Source: G051903925 sp051903925
GTDB taxonomy: Bacteria > Pseudomonadota > Alphaproteobacteria > Zavarziniales > Zavarziniaceae
DNA: 64,000 nt
Reading direction: 5' to 3'
Assembly: GCF_051903925.1 (NCBI RefSeq)
Contig: NZ_CP173678.1
Span: forward strand, 4,402,001-4,466,000
A program made the translations under genes and the position numbers. Under the pieces are notes generated by a model. The model was not told where the DNA came from. It worked only from the letters and a program-made list of their open reading frames with translations, and searched no databases. Every line of letters starts with the position of its first letter. Positions within the stretch are counted from its first letter, which is position 1. Below, in pieces: positions 50,181 to 59,058 of this stretch.

Positions 50181-51551
50181 TCAGCGCAACGCGACGAGCT
50201 GGGCGTCGTCGGTCAGGACGTAGACGGTCCGGTTGGCGACGACGGGCGCCAGGAAGATCCCGGACGGCATGGCCTGACGGCCGGTCACCTCGCCCGTATA
50301 GGGCGACACGGAGACGGCATAGCCGTTGGACGAGACGACCAGCAGCCGGTCGCCGGCAAGGACCGGACCGCTCCACTGGATCGGCTTGTCGCGCTGCTCC
50401 TCGCCATCATCGACCTCGAACTTGCCCAGCCGGGTGACCCAGCGGACAAGGCCGTCGTCACGATTCATGGCGATCAGCTCGCCCTCCAGGTCGACCACGA
50501 AGATGAAGTCGCCGGCGACCCAAGGCGTCTCGACGCCGGCGATCGTCTTCTCCCAGATGCGGCTGCCGGTGCGCAGGTCGATCGACACCATGCGCCCCGA
50601 ATGGCTGAGGGCGAAGACGCGACCGCGGTCGATGACCGGCTGCCCGCTGATGTCGTTGAGCGCGTTCAGCGGCGTCATGCGCGACGCCCGGGTCAGCGTG
50701 TCGGTCCAGGCGACGCGACCGTTCTCCACGCGCAGCGCGATCAGTTCGCCCGAGGAATAGGGCGCAATGACGGTATCGGCAAACACCGCGGGACTGGCGG
50801 CACCCAGCAGGCCCGCGCTCTCCGCGATGCCGACATGGTTCCACAGGATCTCGCCCGTCTCGGCATTCAGCGCGAAGAGCTGGTTGTCATGGCTGACGCC
50901 AAAGACCCGGCCGCCGCTGACCGTGGGCGCAGTGCGCAGCGGCACGCCCACGACACGGCGCCAGACCTCGGTCCCGTCGGCCGGATTCAGCGCCGCGATG
51001 TAGCCGAAACCGGAATCGAGATAGAGCCGCCCCTGGTGGTAGGACAGGCCGCCCTGGAAGCCCAGGTCGGAATCCTCGTCCTGTGCGGAGGTCTCGATCT
51101 GCCAGACCCGCGCCCCCGTCTCGGCGTCGACGGCGGACACGGTGCCGTCCGCATCCAGGGCGAAGACCTTGCCTTCCGCGACGACGGGCGACGCCAGCAG
51201 CTTGGCCTCGCGGGTGGAGCCCTGGCCAATGCTGACGGACCACAGCTGCTTCAGGTCGGCGGCGACGTCCAGGTGGTGCAGCACATGGGCGGGATAGCCG
51301 CCGGCCTGGGGCCAGTCCGGATTGACATAGGGGCGAGGCAGCACGATCGGAATGCTGCTGGCGACGGGATCGGGCGTCACCTGCTGCTCGAAGCTGAGCA
51401 CGGAGATGCGCTCGCCCGGCAGGCGCTCCTCGGACCCCTTGAAGACGTCGCCGACACCCAGCACGTCCAGCGATTCGCAGGCGCCCAGCGCCAGCGCCAT
51501 GCCCAGCACGGCAAGGGCCGCGCCATGGCGGCCCCGCATCCGGCGCGTCAT
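50181..51551 (-). CDS. bamB: Outer membrane protein assembly factor BamB
   Basis: A 456-residue lipoprotein. The signal ends in LALGACESL (lipobox Cys). The rest is an eight-bladed PQQ-type beta-propeller with repeats such as VFALDADGTVSAVDAETGARVW and YIAALNPADGTEVWR. BamB supports beta-barrel insertion by BamA in the outer membrane. It overlaps the TPR gene upstream (ATGA) and is followed two bases later by der; the TPR protein-bamB-der order is characteristic of alphaproteobacteria. Confidence 0.95.
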   Translation of the reverse strand: MTRRMRGRHGAALAVLGMALALGACESLDVLGVGDVFKGSEERLPGERISVLSFEQQVTPDPVASSIPIVLPRPYVNPDWPQAGGYPAHVLHHLDVAADLKQLWSVSIGQGSTREAKLLASPVVAEGKVFALDADGTVSAVDAETGARVWQIETSAQDEDSDLGFQGGLSYHQGRLYLDSGFGYIAALNPADGTEVWRRVVGVPLRTAPTVSGGRVFGVSHDNQLFALNAETGEILWNHVGIAESAGLLGAASPAVFADTVIAPYSSGELIALRVENGRVAWTDTLTRASRMTPLNALNDISGQPVIDRGRVFALSHSGRMVSIDLRTGSRIWEKTIAGVETPWVAGDFIFVVDLEGELIAMNRDDGLVRWVTRLGKFEVDDGEEQRDKPIQWSGPVLAGDRLLVVSSNGYAVSVSPYTGEVTGRQAMPSGIFLAPVVANRTVYVLTDDAQLVALR

Positions 51552-52213
51552 GACGGCTGCGGCCCCGGACCACCCAGCGACGCCAGCAACTCCGTCGCCT
51601 GCTGCCGAACGCCGCGCGGCGCGCTTTCGTCCTTGGACAGGCTGTCCAGCAGCGTGCGCGCGGCGGCCTCGTCCTGCTTGCGCAGCAGGGCACCCGCCTT
51701 GATCAGGGATGCAGCATGGCGCCAGGCGCCCGTCGGCACAATCAGCGGGTCGACCCGGCCGATGACGGCGTCCGCCTCGGCACTGTCGACCACCAGCATG
51801 GCCGCCTTCAGCCGGGCGACGTCGCGCAGGCTGGCATCGCCCTTGCCATTGGCGACCTGGTCCAGCAACTCGACGGCGCCAGTCGCGTTTCCCGCAGCCT
51901 CCCGCGCGGCGGCGGCCCGCATCAGGGCCAGCACGCCATAGCCGGAGTCACGCCCGGCCTCGTCCGCCAGGGCCAGCAGGGCTGCCTCGCCCTCCGCCGC
52001 CTGGCCGGCCTCGATCTGGGCGGCGGCGGCGGTGAAGCGATCACCCCGCTCGGCCTTGGTCGCAGCCTCGTGCTCGCGCCACCAGACGCCGCCGGCGGCA
52101 CCCAGGACGATCGCCACACAACCCGCGGCAAGCGGAACGCGCCAGCGGCGCCACAGCGCCATGGAGCGGTCGCGCCGCAGGTCTTCATCGATTTCTTGAA
52201 AAATGTCCGCCAC
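51548..52213 (-). CDS. Membrane-anchored tetratricopeptide protein (TPR_21)
   Basis: A 221-residue protein. The GTG 52213 start gives ADIFQEIDEDLRRDRSMALW, the family's typical N terminus, and GGAGA lies nine bases upstream. One transmembrane helix (VPLAAGCVAIVLGAAGGVWW) leads to a periplasmic helical repeat domain. Conserved genes of this type precede bamB in many alphaproteobacteria (YfgM-like role as a chaperone partner of BamB or SecYEG). Its last bases overlap bamB. Confidence 0.85.
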   Translation of the reverse strand: MADIFQEIDEDLRRDRSMALWRRWRVPLAAGCVAIVLGAAGGVWWREHEAATKAERGDRFTAAAAQIEAGQAAEGEAALLALADEAGRDSGYGVLALMRAAAAREAAGNATGAVELLDQVANGKGDASLRDVARLKAAMLVVDSAEADAVIGRVDPLIVPTGAWRHAASLIKAGALLRKQDEAAARTLLDSLSKDESAPRGVRQQATELLASLGGPGPQPS

Positions 52214-52392
52214 GCGGCGTGTCTCCAACCGCACCGCGCGCGTGGCCTGTAACCCGCGCGCGTCCAAATCAGACCAAGAGCCCCGCCGTCCCCTTTGGCG
52301 GTCCCTCTATAGCCGGGGGCACCCTGCTTGGCAAACGGCCGCTGACGCAGCCGCGCACCGCCGGCGCCGTCCCGCCTGCTGCGTCGTCGTGC

Positions 52393-53214
52393 CTAGTTCT
52401 TCATCCGGTAGGTATGGCTGGCCGCCGGGAAGCGGCGGGCGCGGACATCCTCGGCATAGGCCGCGGCAGCCGTCGCGATGCGCTGACCGAGTTCGTCATA
52501 GCGCTTCACGAACTGCGGCGTGCGCTCGCCCATGCCCAGCATGTCGTCGACGACCAGGATCTGCCCGTCGCACTCGGCGGATGCGCCGATGCCGATCGTG
52601 GGAATGGCCACGTCCTCGGTCACCAGGCGGGCCAGCGGCTCGGCCACGGCTTCCAGCACGACGGAAAAGGCGCCGGCCTCGGCCACGGCCTTGGCATCCT
52701 GGCGGATCCCGTCCCATTCCTCGTGCCCGCGGGTGCCGCGCGCCTTGAACCCGCCCAGGGCGTGCACCGCCTGGGGTGTCAGGCCGACATGGGCCATTAC
52801 CGGAATGCCACGCGCCGTCAGGAAGGCAATGGTCTCGGCCATGGCGACCCCGCCCTCCAGCTTCACGCCGGCGGCCTGGGTTTCCTTCATGACGCGGACG
52901 GCGCTGTCGAACGCCTGCTCGCGCGAGCGTTCATAGGAGCCAAAGGGCAGGTCGACGATCACGCAGGCGCGCTTGGCCCCGCGCACGACGGCCGCACCAT
53001 GGGCGATCATCATGTCCAGCGACACACCGATCGTGGTGGGCAGGCCATAGACGACATTGCCCAGCGAATCGCCCACCAGCAGCAGATCCGCATAAGGGTC
53101 CAGCAGCTGGGCCATCGGCATCGTATAGGCGGTCAGGCAGACGACGGGCGTCTGCCCCTTCTTCGCCCGGATTGCTGGAACGGTGACCGGTCGGACCGGC
53201 GTTTGAACTGACAT
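52393..53214 (-). CDS. panB: 3-methyl-2-oxobutanoate hydroxymethyltransferase
   Basis: A 273-residue ketopantoate hydroxymethyltransferase. It catalyses the first step of pantothenate synthesis, adding a hydroxymethyl group from methylenetetrahydrofolate to 2-oxoisovalerate. Conserved parts are VCLTAYTMPMAQL, LLLVGDSLGNVVYG (Mg-binding Asp), VIVDLPFGSYE, AAGVKLEGG, IPVMAHVGLTPQ and SVVLEAVAEP. No panC is adjacent, so the pathway genes are split. GGAG lies ten bases before ATG 53214. Confidence 0.96.
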   Translation of the reverse strand: MSVQTPVRPVTVPAIRAKKGQTPVVCLTAYTMPMAQLLDPYADLLLVGDSLGNVVYGLPTTIGVSLDMMIAHGAAVVRGAKRACVIVDLPFGSYERSREQAFDSAVRVMKETQAAGVKLEGGVAMAETIAFLTARGIPVMAHVGLTPQAVHALGGFKARGTRGHEEWDGIRQDAKAVAEAGAFSVVLEAVAEPLARLVTEDVAIPTIGIGASAECDGQILVVDDMLGMGERTPQFVKRYDELGQRIATAAAAYAEDVRARRFPAASHTYRMKN

Positions 53215-53280
53215 GACTGGCTCCGTCCCACTCCGATGTTCACATGGCGCCTTGATCGCGCCCTGTGCTGATCAGGCAGA

Positions 53281-53487
53281 TCAGGCCGCACCCTCGCGCT
53301 GGGCGCGCTTGCGGGCAAGCTTGCGGGCGCGGCGAACGGCTTCCGCCTTCTCCCGTGCGCGCTTCTCGCTCGGCTTCTCGTAATGGCCGCGCAGCCGCAT
53401 CTCACGGAAGATGCCTTCACGCTGCATGCGCTTCTTCAGCGCGCGCAGTGCCTGCTCCACATTGTTGTCACGCACCAGAATCTGCAT
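53281..53487 (-). CDS. rpsU: 30S ribosomal protein S21
   Basis: A 68-residue basic protein with the S21 sequence pattern MQILVRDNNVEQALRALKK and many Arg/Lys in the second half (RAREKAEAVRRARKLARKR). It binds near the mRNA exit region of the 30S subunit. It is a single gene here with its own candidate promoter and lies 66 bases from the panB start. Confidence 0.97.
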   Translation of the reverse strand: MQILVRDNNVEQALRALKKRMQREGIFREMRLRGHYEKPSEKRAREKAEAVRRARKLARKRAQREGAA

Positions 53488-53577
53488 GCACTGCCTTTCT
53501 CAACGGACCTTGGCTCGCCCCGTTCGAGCACATCCGACGGGTCGACCGTCACGGTGTCCGCGACGGATAAGCGCGCC

Positions 53578-53606
53578 TCTCTATCACAGGGTCGGCAGCG
53601 TTCCAA
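53578..53606 (-). promoter_or_regulatory. Candidate rpsU promoter
   Basis: On the minus strand TTGGAA (53606-53601) and TAGAGA (53583-53578) are 17 bases apart, with TGTGA before the -10. It lies about 90 bases upstream of the rpsU start, within a 180-base gap that shows nothing else recognisable. Confidence 0.5.
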
Positions 53607-53669
53607 GCGTCCATCTGGTTGGAAATGGTCGTTGCAGGGCCGCCCTGCAAGATCGGCCGCGCTGCGTCG

Positions 53670-54881
53670 TCAAAGCCGTCCCAGGGCGTCCAGGAAGCGG
53701 GCGACATCCTCGTGCGTGTTGTAGTGCGCGATCGAGGCGCGCACGACCCCGTCCGGCATCAGGCCGACGGCGGCCACGCAGCGCTGGGCGTAGAAGTCGC
53801 CATGCCCGACGGCCACTTTCTCCGCGGCCAGGGCATCGGCCACCGACTCGGACGCATGGTCGCGCAGGACGAACGACACCGTCGGCGCGCGGCGCCCGTC
53901 GATTCGTGTCCGACCGATGATGCGAACCCCGGGCAGGCGATTGAGCCCATCGAGCAGCAGGGCGCCCAGTTCGTCCTCGTGCGCCGCAGCCAGCTCGTAG
54001 ACGGCCTCCAGGCATGTCCTGAAGTCGGCGGCGGGCGCATTGAAATGCCGCGCATGAAGGGCCTGGAAGTAATCCTGGATCCCCACCAGCGCCGCGGTCA
54101 TCTCGTGCGAGGGACCGCCGGGGTTGAGCGCCCCCAGCGGGTCGTCGATGAAGAAATGGTTCTGCGCCGCCACCCGGCCGCGCAACCGCGGCCCCACGTA
54201 CATCAGGCCGACATGCGGCCCGAACGTCTTGTACAGGCTGAAGGCATAGGCATCGACGCCCAGCGCCTGCACGTCGGGCAGGCGATGCGGCGTATAGGCC
54301 ACCCCATCGACGCAGACAAAGGCATCGGACCGCCGCGCGATCTCAACCACGGCCGGAATGTCGTTGAACGTGCCGACGATGTTGGAGCAGTGGCACAGCG
54401 CGATCAGCCGTGTGGCCGGCGTGACCAGCGCCGCGAGAACATCGAGCGACAACTCCCCCGTCACCGGGTCGACCTGCCATTCCTTGACGCGGATGCCGCG
54501 CTGGGCCAGGCGGCGCCATGCCCCGGAATTGGCCTCGTGGTCCTGTTCCGTCACCACGATCTCGTCGCCCGGCTGCAGAAGGGAGGCGACCGCCTGGGCC
54601 AGGACATAGACGTTGAGCGTCGTCGACGGGCCGATCAGGATCTCTGGCGCAGTCGCGTTCACGAAGGCCGCGGCCGCGGCCTTGCCCCGCGCGATGCGGC
54701 CTGCGGCATCCGCGGACGGCGCAAAGGACCAGGCCGGCTGGACCTGCACCTCGGTCATGTAGCGGGTGACATGGTCGATCACCGGCTGCGGCACATAGGT
54801 GCCACCCGCATTCTCCAGGAACGCCCAGCCGTTCGAGAACTGCGGGAACTGCGCACGCGCAAAACCGACGTCCAGCTTCAT
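53670..54881 (-). CDS. Cysteine desulfurase-like class V aminotransferase (VC1184 subfamily)
   Basis: A 403-residue PLP enzyme. FLENAGGTYVPQPVIDHV at the N terminus, EQDHEANSGAWRRLA, LIALCHCSNIVGTFNDI, FVCVDGVAYTPH and the Schiff-base Lys in FSLYKTFGPHVG are all in the proper order. The pattern matches the VC1184-type desulfurase-like subfamily. A catalytic Cys may be in AQRCVAAVG, but the usual SufS/IscS loop is absent, so true sulfur mobilisation is uncertain. Start ATG 54881 has GGGAGGG upstream; a longer Arg-rich frame to 54956 is unlikely. Confidence 0.88.
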   Translation of the reverse strand: MKLDVGFARAQFPQFSNGWAFLENAGGTYVPQPVIDHVTRYMTEVQVQPAWSFAPSADAAGRIARGKAAAAAFVNATAPEILIGPSTTLNVYVLAQAVASLLQPGDEIVVTEQDHEANSGAWRRLAQRGIRVKEWQVDPVTGELSLDVLAALVTPATRLIALCHCSNIVGTFNDIPAVVEIARRSDAFVCVDGVAYTPHRLPDVQALGVDAYAFSLYKTFGPHVGLMYVGPRLRGRVAAQNHFFIDDPLGALNPGGPSHEMTAALVGIQDYFQALHARHFNAPAADFRTCLEAVYELAAAHEDELGALLLDGLNRLPGVRIIGRTRIDGRRAPTVSFVLRDHASESVADALAAEKVAVGHGDFYAQRCVAAVGLMPDGVVRASIAHYNTHEDVARFLDALGRL

Positions 54882-54973
54882 TGCGGCCCTCCCCCCGCCC
54901 CGACCCCGCGCCCGCGGGTTGCGCTGGACCCTAGCCCGGCGCCGGGGCCGGTCCAAGCGTCAAGGTTCGACGC

Positions 54974-57688
54974 TCAATCCCGGGGGTCGCGCCGCCCGAA
55001 CGGGACCGGGCGGGTGCGCTCGCGACCCGTGTCGCGCTCATCCTCGGCCGTGCCGCTGCCGGCGCGGCCGTCGCGCTCGCGCGCCTCCCGCTCGCGGCGG
55101 CGGTTGCGCCGCTCGGTTGGGCTGTCATTGACGATCCGGGCAAGCGAGGCCAGCCAGTTGTCCTCCCCCTCCAGTTCGCGCTGACGTTCCCGCTCCCGCG
55201 CGGCACGGCGCAGGGCGACCAGCGTGTCCTCGTTGTCGGGCGCGCGCCCGGGCGAGGCAAAGGGCGGCGGTTCGGGCTCGACCGGCGCCGGCGGCACAGG
55301 CTGTGACGCAACTGCCGGGAACGGGGCTGCCGGGGACGGGGCTGCCGGCGGCGGGGCTGGCGGCGGCGGGGCTGGCGGCGGCGACGGCACCTGTGGCGGA
55401 ACAGGATCCAGTGCCGAGTCTGCGGCCGCTGCCCTTTCCTCGTCACCCGACAGGCGGCGGGTAACCTGGCGCAGGTCGGTCAGGCTGGCCCGCATGCCGG
55501 CCAGGCTGGCATCCCGCGCGGCCTTCAGGGTCAGGTCCGGCGGGAAGGGCGGCTCCACCGGCAGCGCCACGACGGGCTCCGCCGCAGGCTTCGACGCTGG
55601 CCCCGGCTCCGTCTCTGGCGCGATCGGCGGTGGCGGCGCGGCGGCGACCTCGACCGCTTCGGGCGCCGTGTCCTCAGGGGCGACGGCAGGCTCCACCGGC
55701 ACCGGCGCGGGCTGAGGAACGGCAAGGACCGGCGGCGTGCGCCGGGCGGCGGCGGCAGCCTTCGCCGCGGCGCGCGCGGCAGCCTTGTCGGTCCGTGCCT
55801 GCGCCCTGAGTGCGGTGCGGGCACTCTTGCGCTCCGCCCGCGCCTTGCGCCATGCAGCGAAACGGCCGACCGGCGGTGCCGCAGGCAGCGCCACGGCGAC
55901 GGGCAGCACATCATCGGCTGGCAGCGTATCAGGCGGCACGGCGTGGTTCGCGGTCATGGCGACGGCCTGCTGCCCGGTGTCGGGGGAAACCGGCGCTCCC
56001 CTGCGGGCGGCACGGCGGGCCTGCCAGCGCTCGCGCAGGGCCTTGAGACGCGCCGCCAGCCCGCTGACCAGCATGAACGGCAGCCGCACCGGGAGGAGCA
56101 GGACCCGTGCCCCCAGGAGCAGCCCCTGGCGCACAGGCTGAGGCGCCCTGGCGGGACGCCCCACAGCCAGGCGGGGCCATGGCAGCACTGCGGCGAGCAG
56201 CAGCGCCAGCACGGCGGCACTGCCGGCGGGCACGGCCATCGGCCATGCGGCATAGAGCGTGGGCTGGGCGCGCGCCGGCATCTGCGCCACCATGACGGGG
56301 TCATAGGCACGGGCCAGGTGGGTCACGTCCTGCCGCCGGCCATAGCGGTCGACCATCATGCCGTGCCCGGTCGAACTGACCCGGGCGATCGTCATCCCGT
56401 ATTCCACCGCCGCCAGCGTCGCCAGGCTGGAATCGACGGGTTCCAGGTCGGCAATGTCGAGCGCGGGATCCAGGGCCAGCTGGACCCCAGCCCGCCCCGC
56501 CGCCGCCAGCACGCTGGGATAGGTCGCATCATAGGCGACGATACCGCCCAGCCGGCCAAACCCGGTGTCGATCTGGGGCACGACGTCCAGCGCCTTGCGC
56601 AGGCGCCATTGTCCGGTGCGGAAGGATTCGCCGTCCAGGTATTCCCAGGCGAGCGTGCCCTGCGGGTCGATCATCAGGAAGCGGTTGCGGTTCGGCGCCC
56701 GCTCCGCCCCCGGGTCGGGCGCATCCAGCGCCAGCGCGATTGCCACGCCCCGTTCCAGCGCGATCTCGCGCAGGGAATCGACCAGCGCCACCTCGTCGTC
56801 ACGGCCCAGCAGCTCGGGCAGGCCGGGCCAGAAGATGATGGACGCCCCTGCCGCCGCCTCGCGCGCGGTGCGTTCGACGAGCGCGTCGCGCAGGGGCATC
56901 ATCGCCAGCGGCGGGCGGAGGCCCGCAACGTCGAGCGGTGGCTGGCCCGATTCCTCGCGCACCAGGTGGGCGGCGTCGAGCAGGCGCATGCCGCCGTTGC
57001 CGTCGACGCCGGGCATGATCATCGCCACACGCACCGTCTCGACCGCGGTGTCGTAGACTTCGGTCCGGAACCAGCCGCCCAGCATGGCCAGGCCCGTGAC
57101 CAGCGCAGCCACGCCCAGCGCCGCCTGGCCACGCGTCCGCTGCCCCGCCGCCATGTGGCCCCAGCCATGGGCGACCAGCGAGGCGAACCAGGCCAGCATG
57201 AAGGCGATCGCCCATTCGCCACCCCAGGACGCGATCTGGAGCACGGCGGAATTGCCGGTCTGGCTCAACGCGATGCCGATCTCCGAGCCCGGCAGCTGGG
57301 TCTGGCGATAGAGGTACTGGGTAAGGACGACGAGGCAGGGCAGCGCCAGGGTGCCGAGCAGCCCCAGCCGGGCCAGCCGCGGCTGCAACAGCCGGTCCAG
57401 CGCCAGAGGGAGGAAATAGGTGACAAGCCCGCCGACCACCAGGGCCGCATAGAGGCTGGGCGGCGCATCCGAGAGGGCGCGGACCACGACCAGCATGGCC
57501 GCGGCAACCGCCCCGGCCCCCACGGCCAGCCCCTGCAGCGCCGGCTGGCTGCGCACATAGCGGACGAGCAGCACCAGCGCCAGCCACATGGCGGCCGGCG
57601 CGGCGACCGTGCCCGCCGCCAGGATCAGCGCGGCCGTCCCCAGGGCCAGCCAGAGAAGGGAATGGTCGTCGCGACCGCCAGGAATCAT
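54974..57688 (-). CDS. Lnt/nitrilase-like membrane protein with lost catalytic triad and long disordered tail
   Basis: A 904-residue protein. Residues 10-205 are about six membrane helices, 215-480 a nitrilase-fold domain and 490-506 another helix: the layout of apolipoprotein N-acyltransferase. The triad looks lost. FWPGLPE has Gly289 where Lnt has the WPE Glu, the Lys segment reads WEYLDGES, and the nucleophile strand reads GGIVAYDATYP with Ala385 at the Cys position. Residues about 510-904 form an unusual tail: basic helix-prone stretches rich in Ala, Arg and Lys, then Pro/Ala-rich low-complexity sequence, ending in highly charged Arg/Glu segments. It is probably not an acyltransferase but a membrane scaffold or sensor. 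Confidence 0.7.
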   Translation of the reverse strand: MIPGGRDDHSLLWLALGTAALILAAGTVAAPAAMWLALVLLVRYVRSQPALQGLAVGAGAVAAAMLVVVRALSDAPPSLYAALVVGGLVTYFLPLALDRLLQPRLARLGLLGTLALPCLVVLTQYLYRQTQLPGSEIGIALSQTGNSAVLQIASWGGEWAIAFMLAWFASLVAHGWGHMAAGQRTRGQAALGVAALVTGLAMLGGWFRTEVYDTAVETVRVAMIMPGVDGNGGMRLLDAAHLVREESGQPPLDVAGLRPPLAMMPLRDALVERTAREAAAGASIIFWPGLPELLGRDDEVALVDSLREIALERGVAIALALDAPDPGAERAPNRNRFLMIDPQGTLAWEYLDGESFRTGQWRLRKALDVVPQIDTGFGRLGGIVAYDATYPSVLAAAGRAGVQLALDPALDIADLEPVDSSLATLAAVEYGMTIARVSSTGHGMMVDRYGRRQDVTHLARAYDPVMVAQMPARAQPTLYAAWPMAVPAGSAAVLALLLAAVLPWPRLAVGRPARAPQPVRQGLLLGARVLLLPVRLPFMLVSGLAARLKALRERWQARRAARRGAPVSPDTGQQAVAMTANHAVPPDTLPADDVLPVAVALPAAPPVGRFAAWRKARAERKSARTALRAQARTDKAAARAAAKAAAAARRTPPVLAVPQPAPVPVEPAVAPEDTAPEAVEVAAAPPPPIAPETEPGPASKPAAEPVVALPVEPPFPPDLTLKAARDASLAGMRASLTDLRQVTRRLSGDEERAAAADSALDPVPPQVPSPPPAPPPPAPPPAAPSPAAPFPAVASQPVPPAPVEPEPPPFASPGRAPDNEDTLVALRRAARERERQRELEGEDNWLASLARIVNDSPTERRNRRREREARERDGRAGSGTAEDERDTGRERTRPVPFGRRDPRD

Positions 57689-57887
57689 CAGAGCCAGACT
57701 GTACCGAAGGCCGCGACCATCTCACGGCTTTTCGGCCAGGACCACAATCGTGCCGGGCCATGGCGCCGATCGCGCACGGCCGAGGAACCAATTGCGGCCC
57801 CCGGCGTTCATGGGGATGCGGCAGTCCGCCCTGGGTCGCTACCCAGGCCCCGGAACCGGGACCGAGGGCGCGGGGCAAGGCTGCCGG

Positions 57888-58598
57888 TCAGTCGCGGGTC
57901 GCAACCTCGCGCAGGGTGGCGGAACTGGCGGGGTCCAGGACCTCCATCCTGACCTCGCCCGAGCCGGTGACGCCAATGCGGCGCGCGGCTTCCTGCGACA
58001 GGTCGATCATCAGGCGGCGGGAATGCGGCCCGCGGTCGTTGACCCGCACATCCACGAACTTGCCATTGCGGGTATTGGTCACCCGGACGCGCGTGCCGAA
58101 CGGCAGGGTGCGGTGCGCCGCCGTCAGGCCGTTGCGGTCGAAGACTTCGCCACTTGCCGTGCGGCGGCCGTGGAAGCGGCCACCGTACCAGGTGGCGATG
58201 CCGACCTGCGTTGTCGCCGGGGCCCGCCGGATCATCGGCGGCAGGGCCATCATGCGCGCGGTGCTGACCGCATTCGGGATCGAGCGCGTCGGCGCCGCGA
58301 TGCGCGACACCGGCAGTTCGCGCCCATCGCCCAGACCATGCAGCCGGGCCAGGCCGTGCGGTCGGGGCGTCGGGACGGCGGGATTTCCCGCGGCAGGCGG
58401 TGCCACCGTCAGGCGGCCCAGGACACCGTCCATGCGGGGGTGACCGACCATGCCGGACGCGGCGTGGGCGCCGGGCAAGGAGGCCGCCGGCCGGGGCTTC
58501 GGGATCGGCGTCCGCACGGGCTCGATCGCCCATGCCTGGCCGGCGAGGAGGAGCCCGGTCGCGATCGCCGCGAGGAGCATGCGTGGCCGGTTGGTCAC
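57888..58598 (-). CDS. rlpA: RlpA-family septal ring lytic transglycosylase
   Basis: A 236-residue exported protein. A signal peptide covers about residues 1-24 (AAIATGLLLAGQAWA). A Pro/Ala-rich linker of about 100 residues leads to the double-psi beta-barrel: GIATWYGGRFHGRRTASGE, LTAAHRTLPFGTRVRVTN, VDVRVNDRGPHSRRLMIDLS. These match RlpA, whose Asp and His are used to cut peptidoglycan lacking stem peptides. There is no SPOR domain, unlike E. coli RlpA. GTG 58598 starts the frame; ATG 58580 is an alternative. It lies 199 bases from the Lnt-like gene. Confidence 0.9.
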   Translation of the reverse strand: MTNRPRMLLAAIATGLLLAGQAWAIEPVRTPIPKPRPAASLPGAHAASGMVGHPRMDGVLGRLTVAPPAAGNPAVPTPRPHGLARLHGLGDGRELPVSRIAAPTRSIPNAVSTARMMALPPMIRRAPATTQVGIATWYGGRFHGRRTASGEVFDRNGLTAAHRTLPFGTRVRVTNTRNGKFVDVRVNDRGPHSRRLMIDLSQEAARRIGVTGSGEVRMEVLDPASSATLREVATRD

Positions 58599-59058
58599 GC
58601 CGCAGGTCGGTGTGTAACGGTCATTGCAAGCCGAATACAGTCACCCGCAGGCCGCCGTCAAGCTACTTTTCGATACAATTCGTTATCAGAAGTTAATCTT
58701 TTGAAGCCGCATACGATCTGTACTCGACATTGCTAAAGTCATCTAACTGAAATCATCAAGAATTCATGTCGACATCGTAAAATTATTCAGCGCTTGACGC
58801 CCGCCTGATTCAAGTATTCCGCCGTGCCGAAAAGCCGCCGCAATCCGAAAAGCGCGCCTGCCTGGAACCAAGCCGCGCCAAACAGTGTTCGTGCTCGCTT
58901 GTCGCAGGCAAAATGAAAGGGGCGGCGCTGGTCGGCGTCGCCCCTCTACCTGTGACCGCCAGCCCACAGGGCCGGAAAATCAGTCTGTTTTTCTAAGTCG
59001 GTCCAGCAGTCTCTGGCCGGGCCCCTTGACCGCTTCGCGCGGGCTTGGCGCTCGCTGC
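58599..59058. other. 460-base intergenic region, AT-rich in the middle
   Basis: No gene could be supported. Positions about 58660-58800 are clearly AT-richer than the surroundings and probably hold the promoter of rlpA; no -35/-10 pair is convincing. A hairpin with a T-run for the caspase gene lies at 58909-58944. The 67-codon frame at 58764-58967 lacks coding character. Confidence 0.5.
58909..58944 (-). terminator. Rho-independent terminator of the caspase gene
   Basis: GGGGCGGCG (58919-58927) and CGTCGCCCC (58936-58944) form a 9-base stem with one G-U pair and an 8-base loop. On the minus strand it is followed by TTTCATTTT. It lies about 115 bases beyond the stop of the caspase-like gene. 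Confidence 0.65.

Noticed and set aside
58764..58967. A 67-codon frame on the minus strand in the AT-rich intergenic gap
   Set aside because: No ribosome site or recognisable domain, and its left part covers the caspase terminator hairpin; composition is not coding-like.
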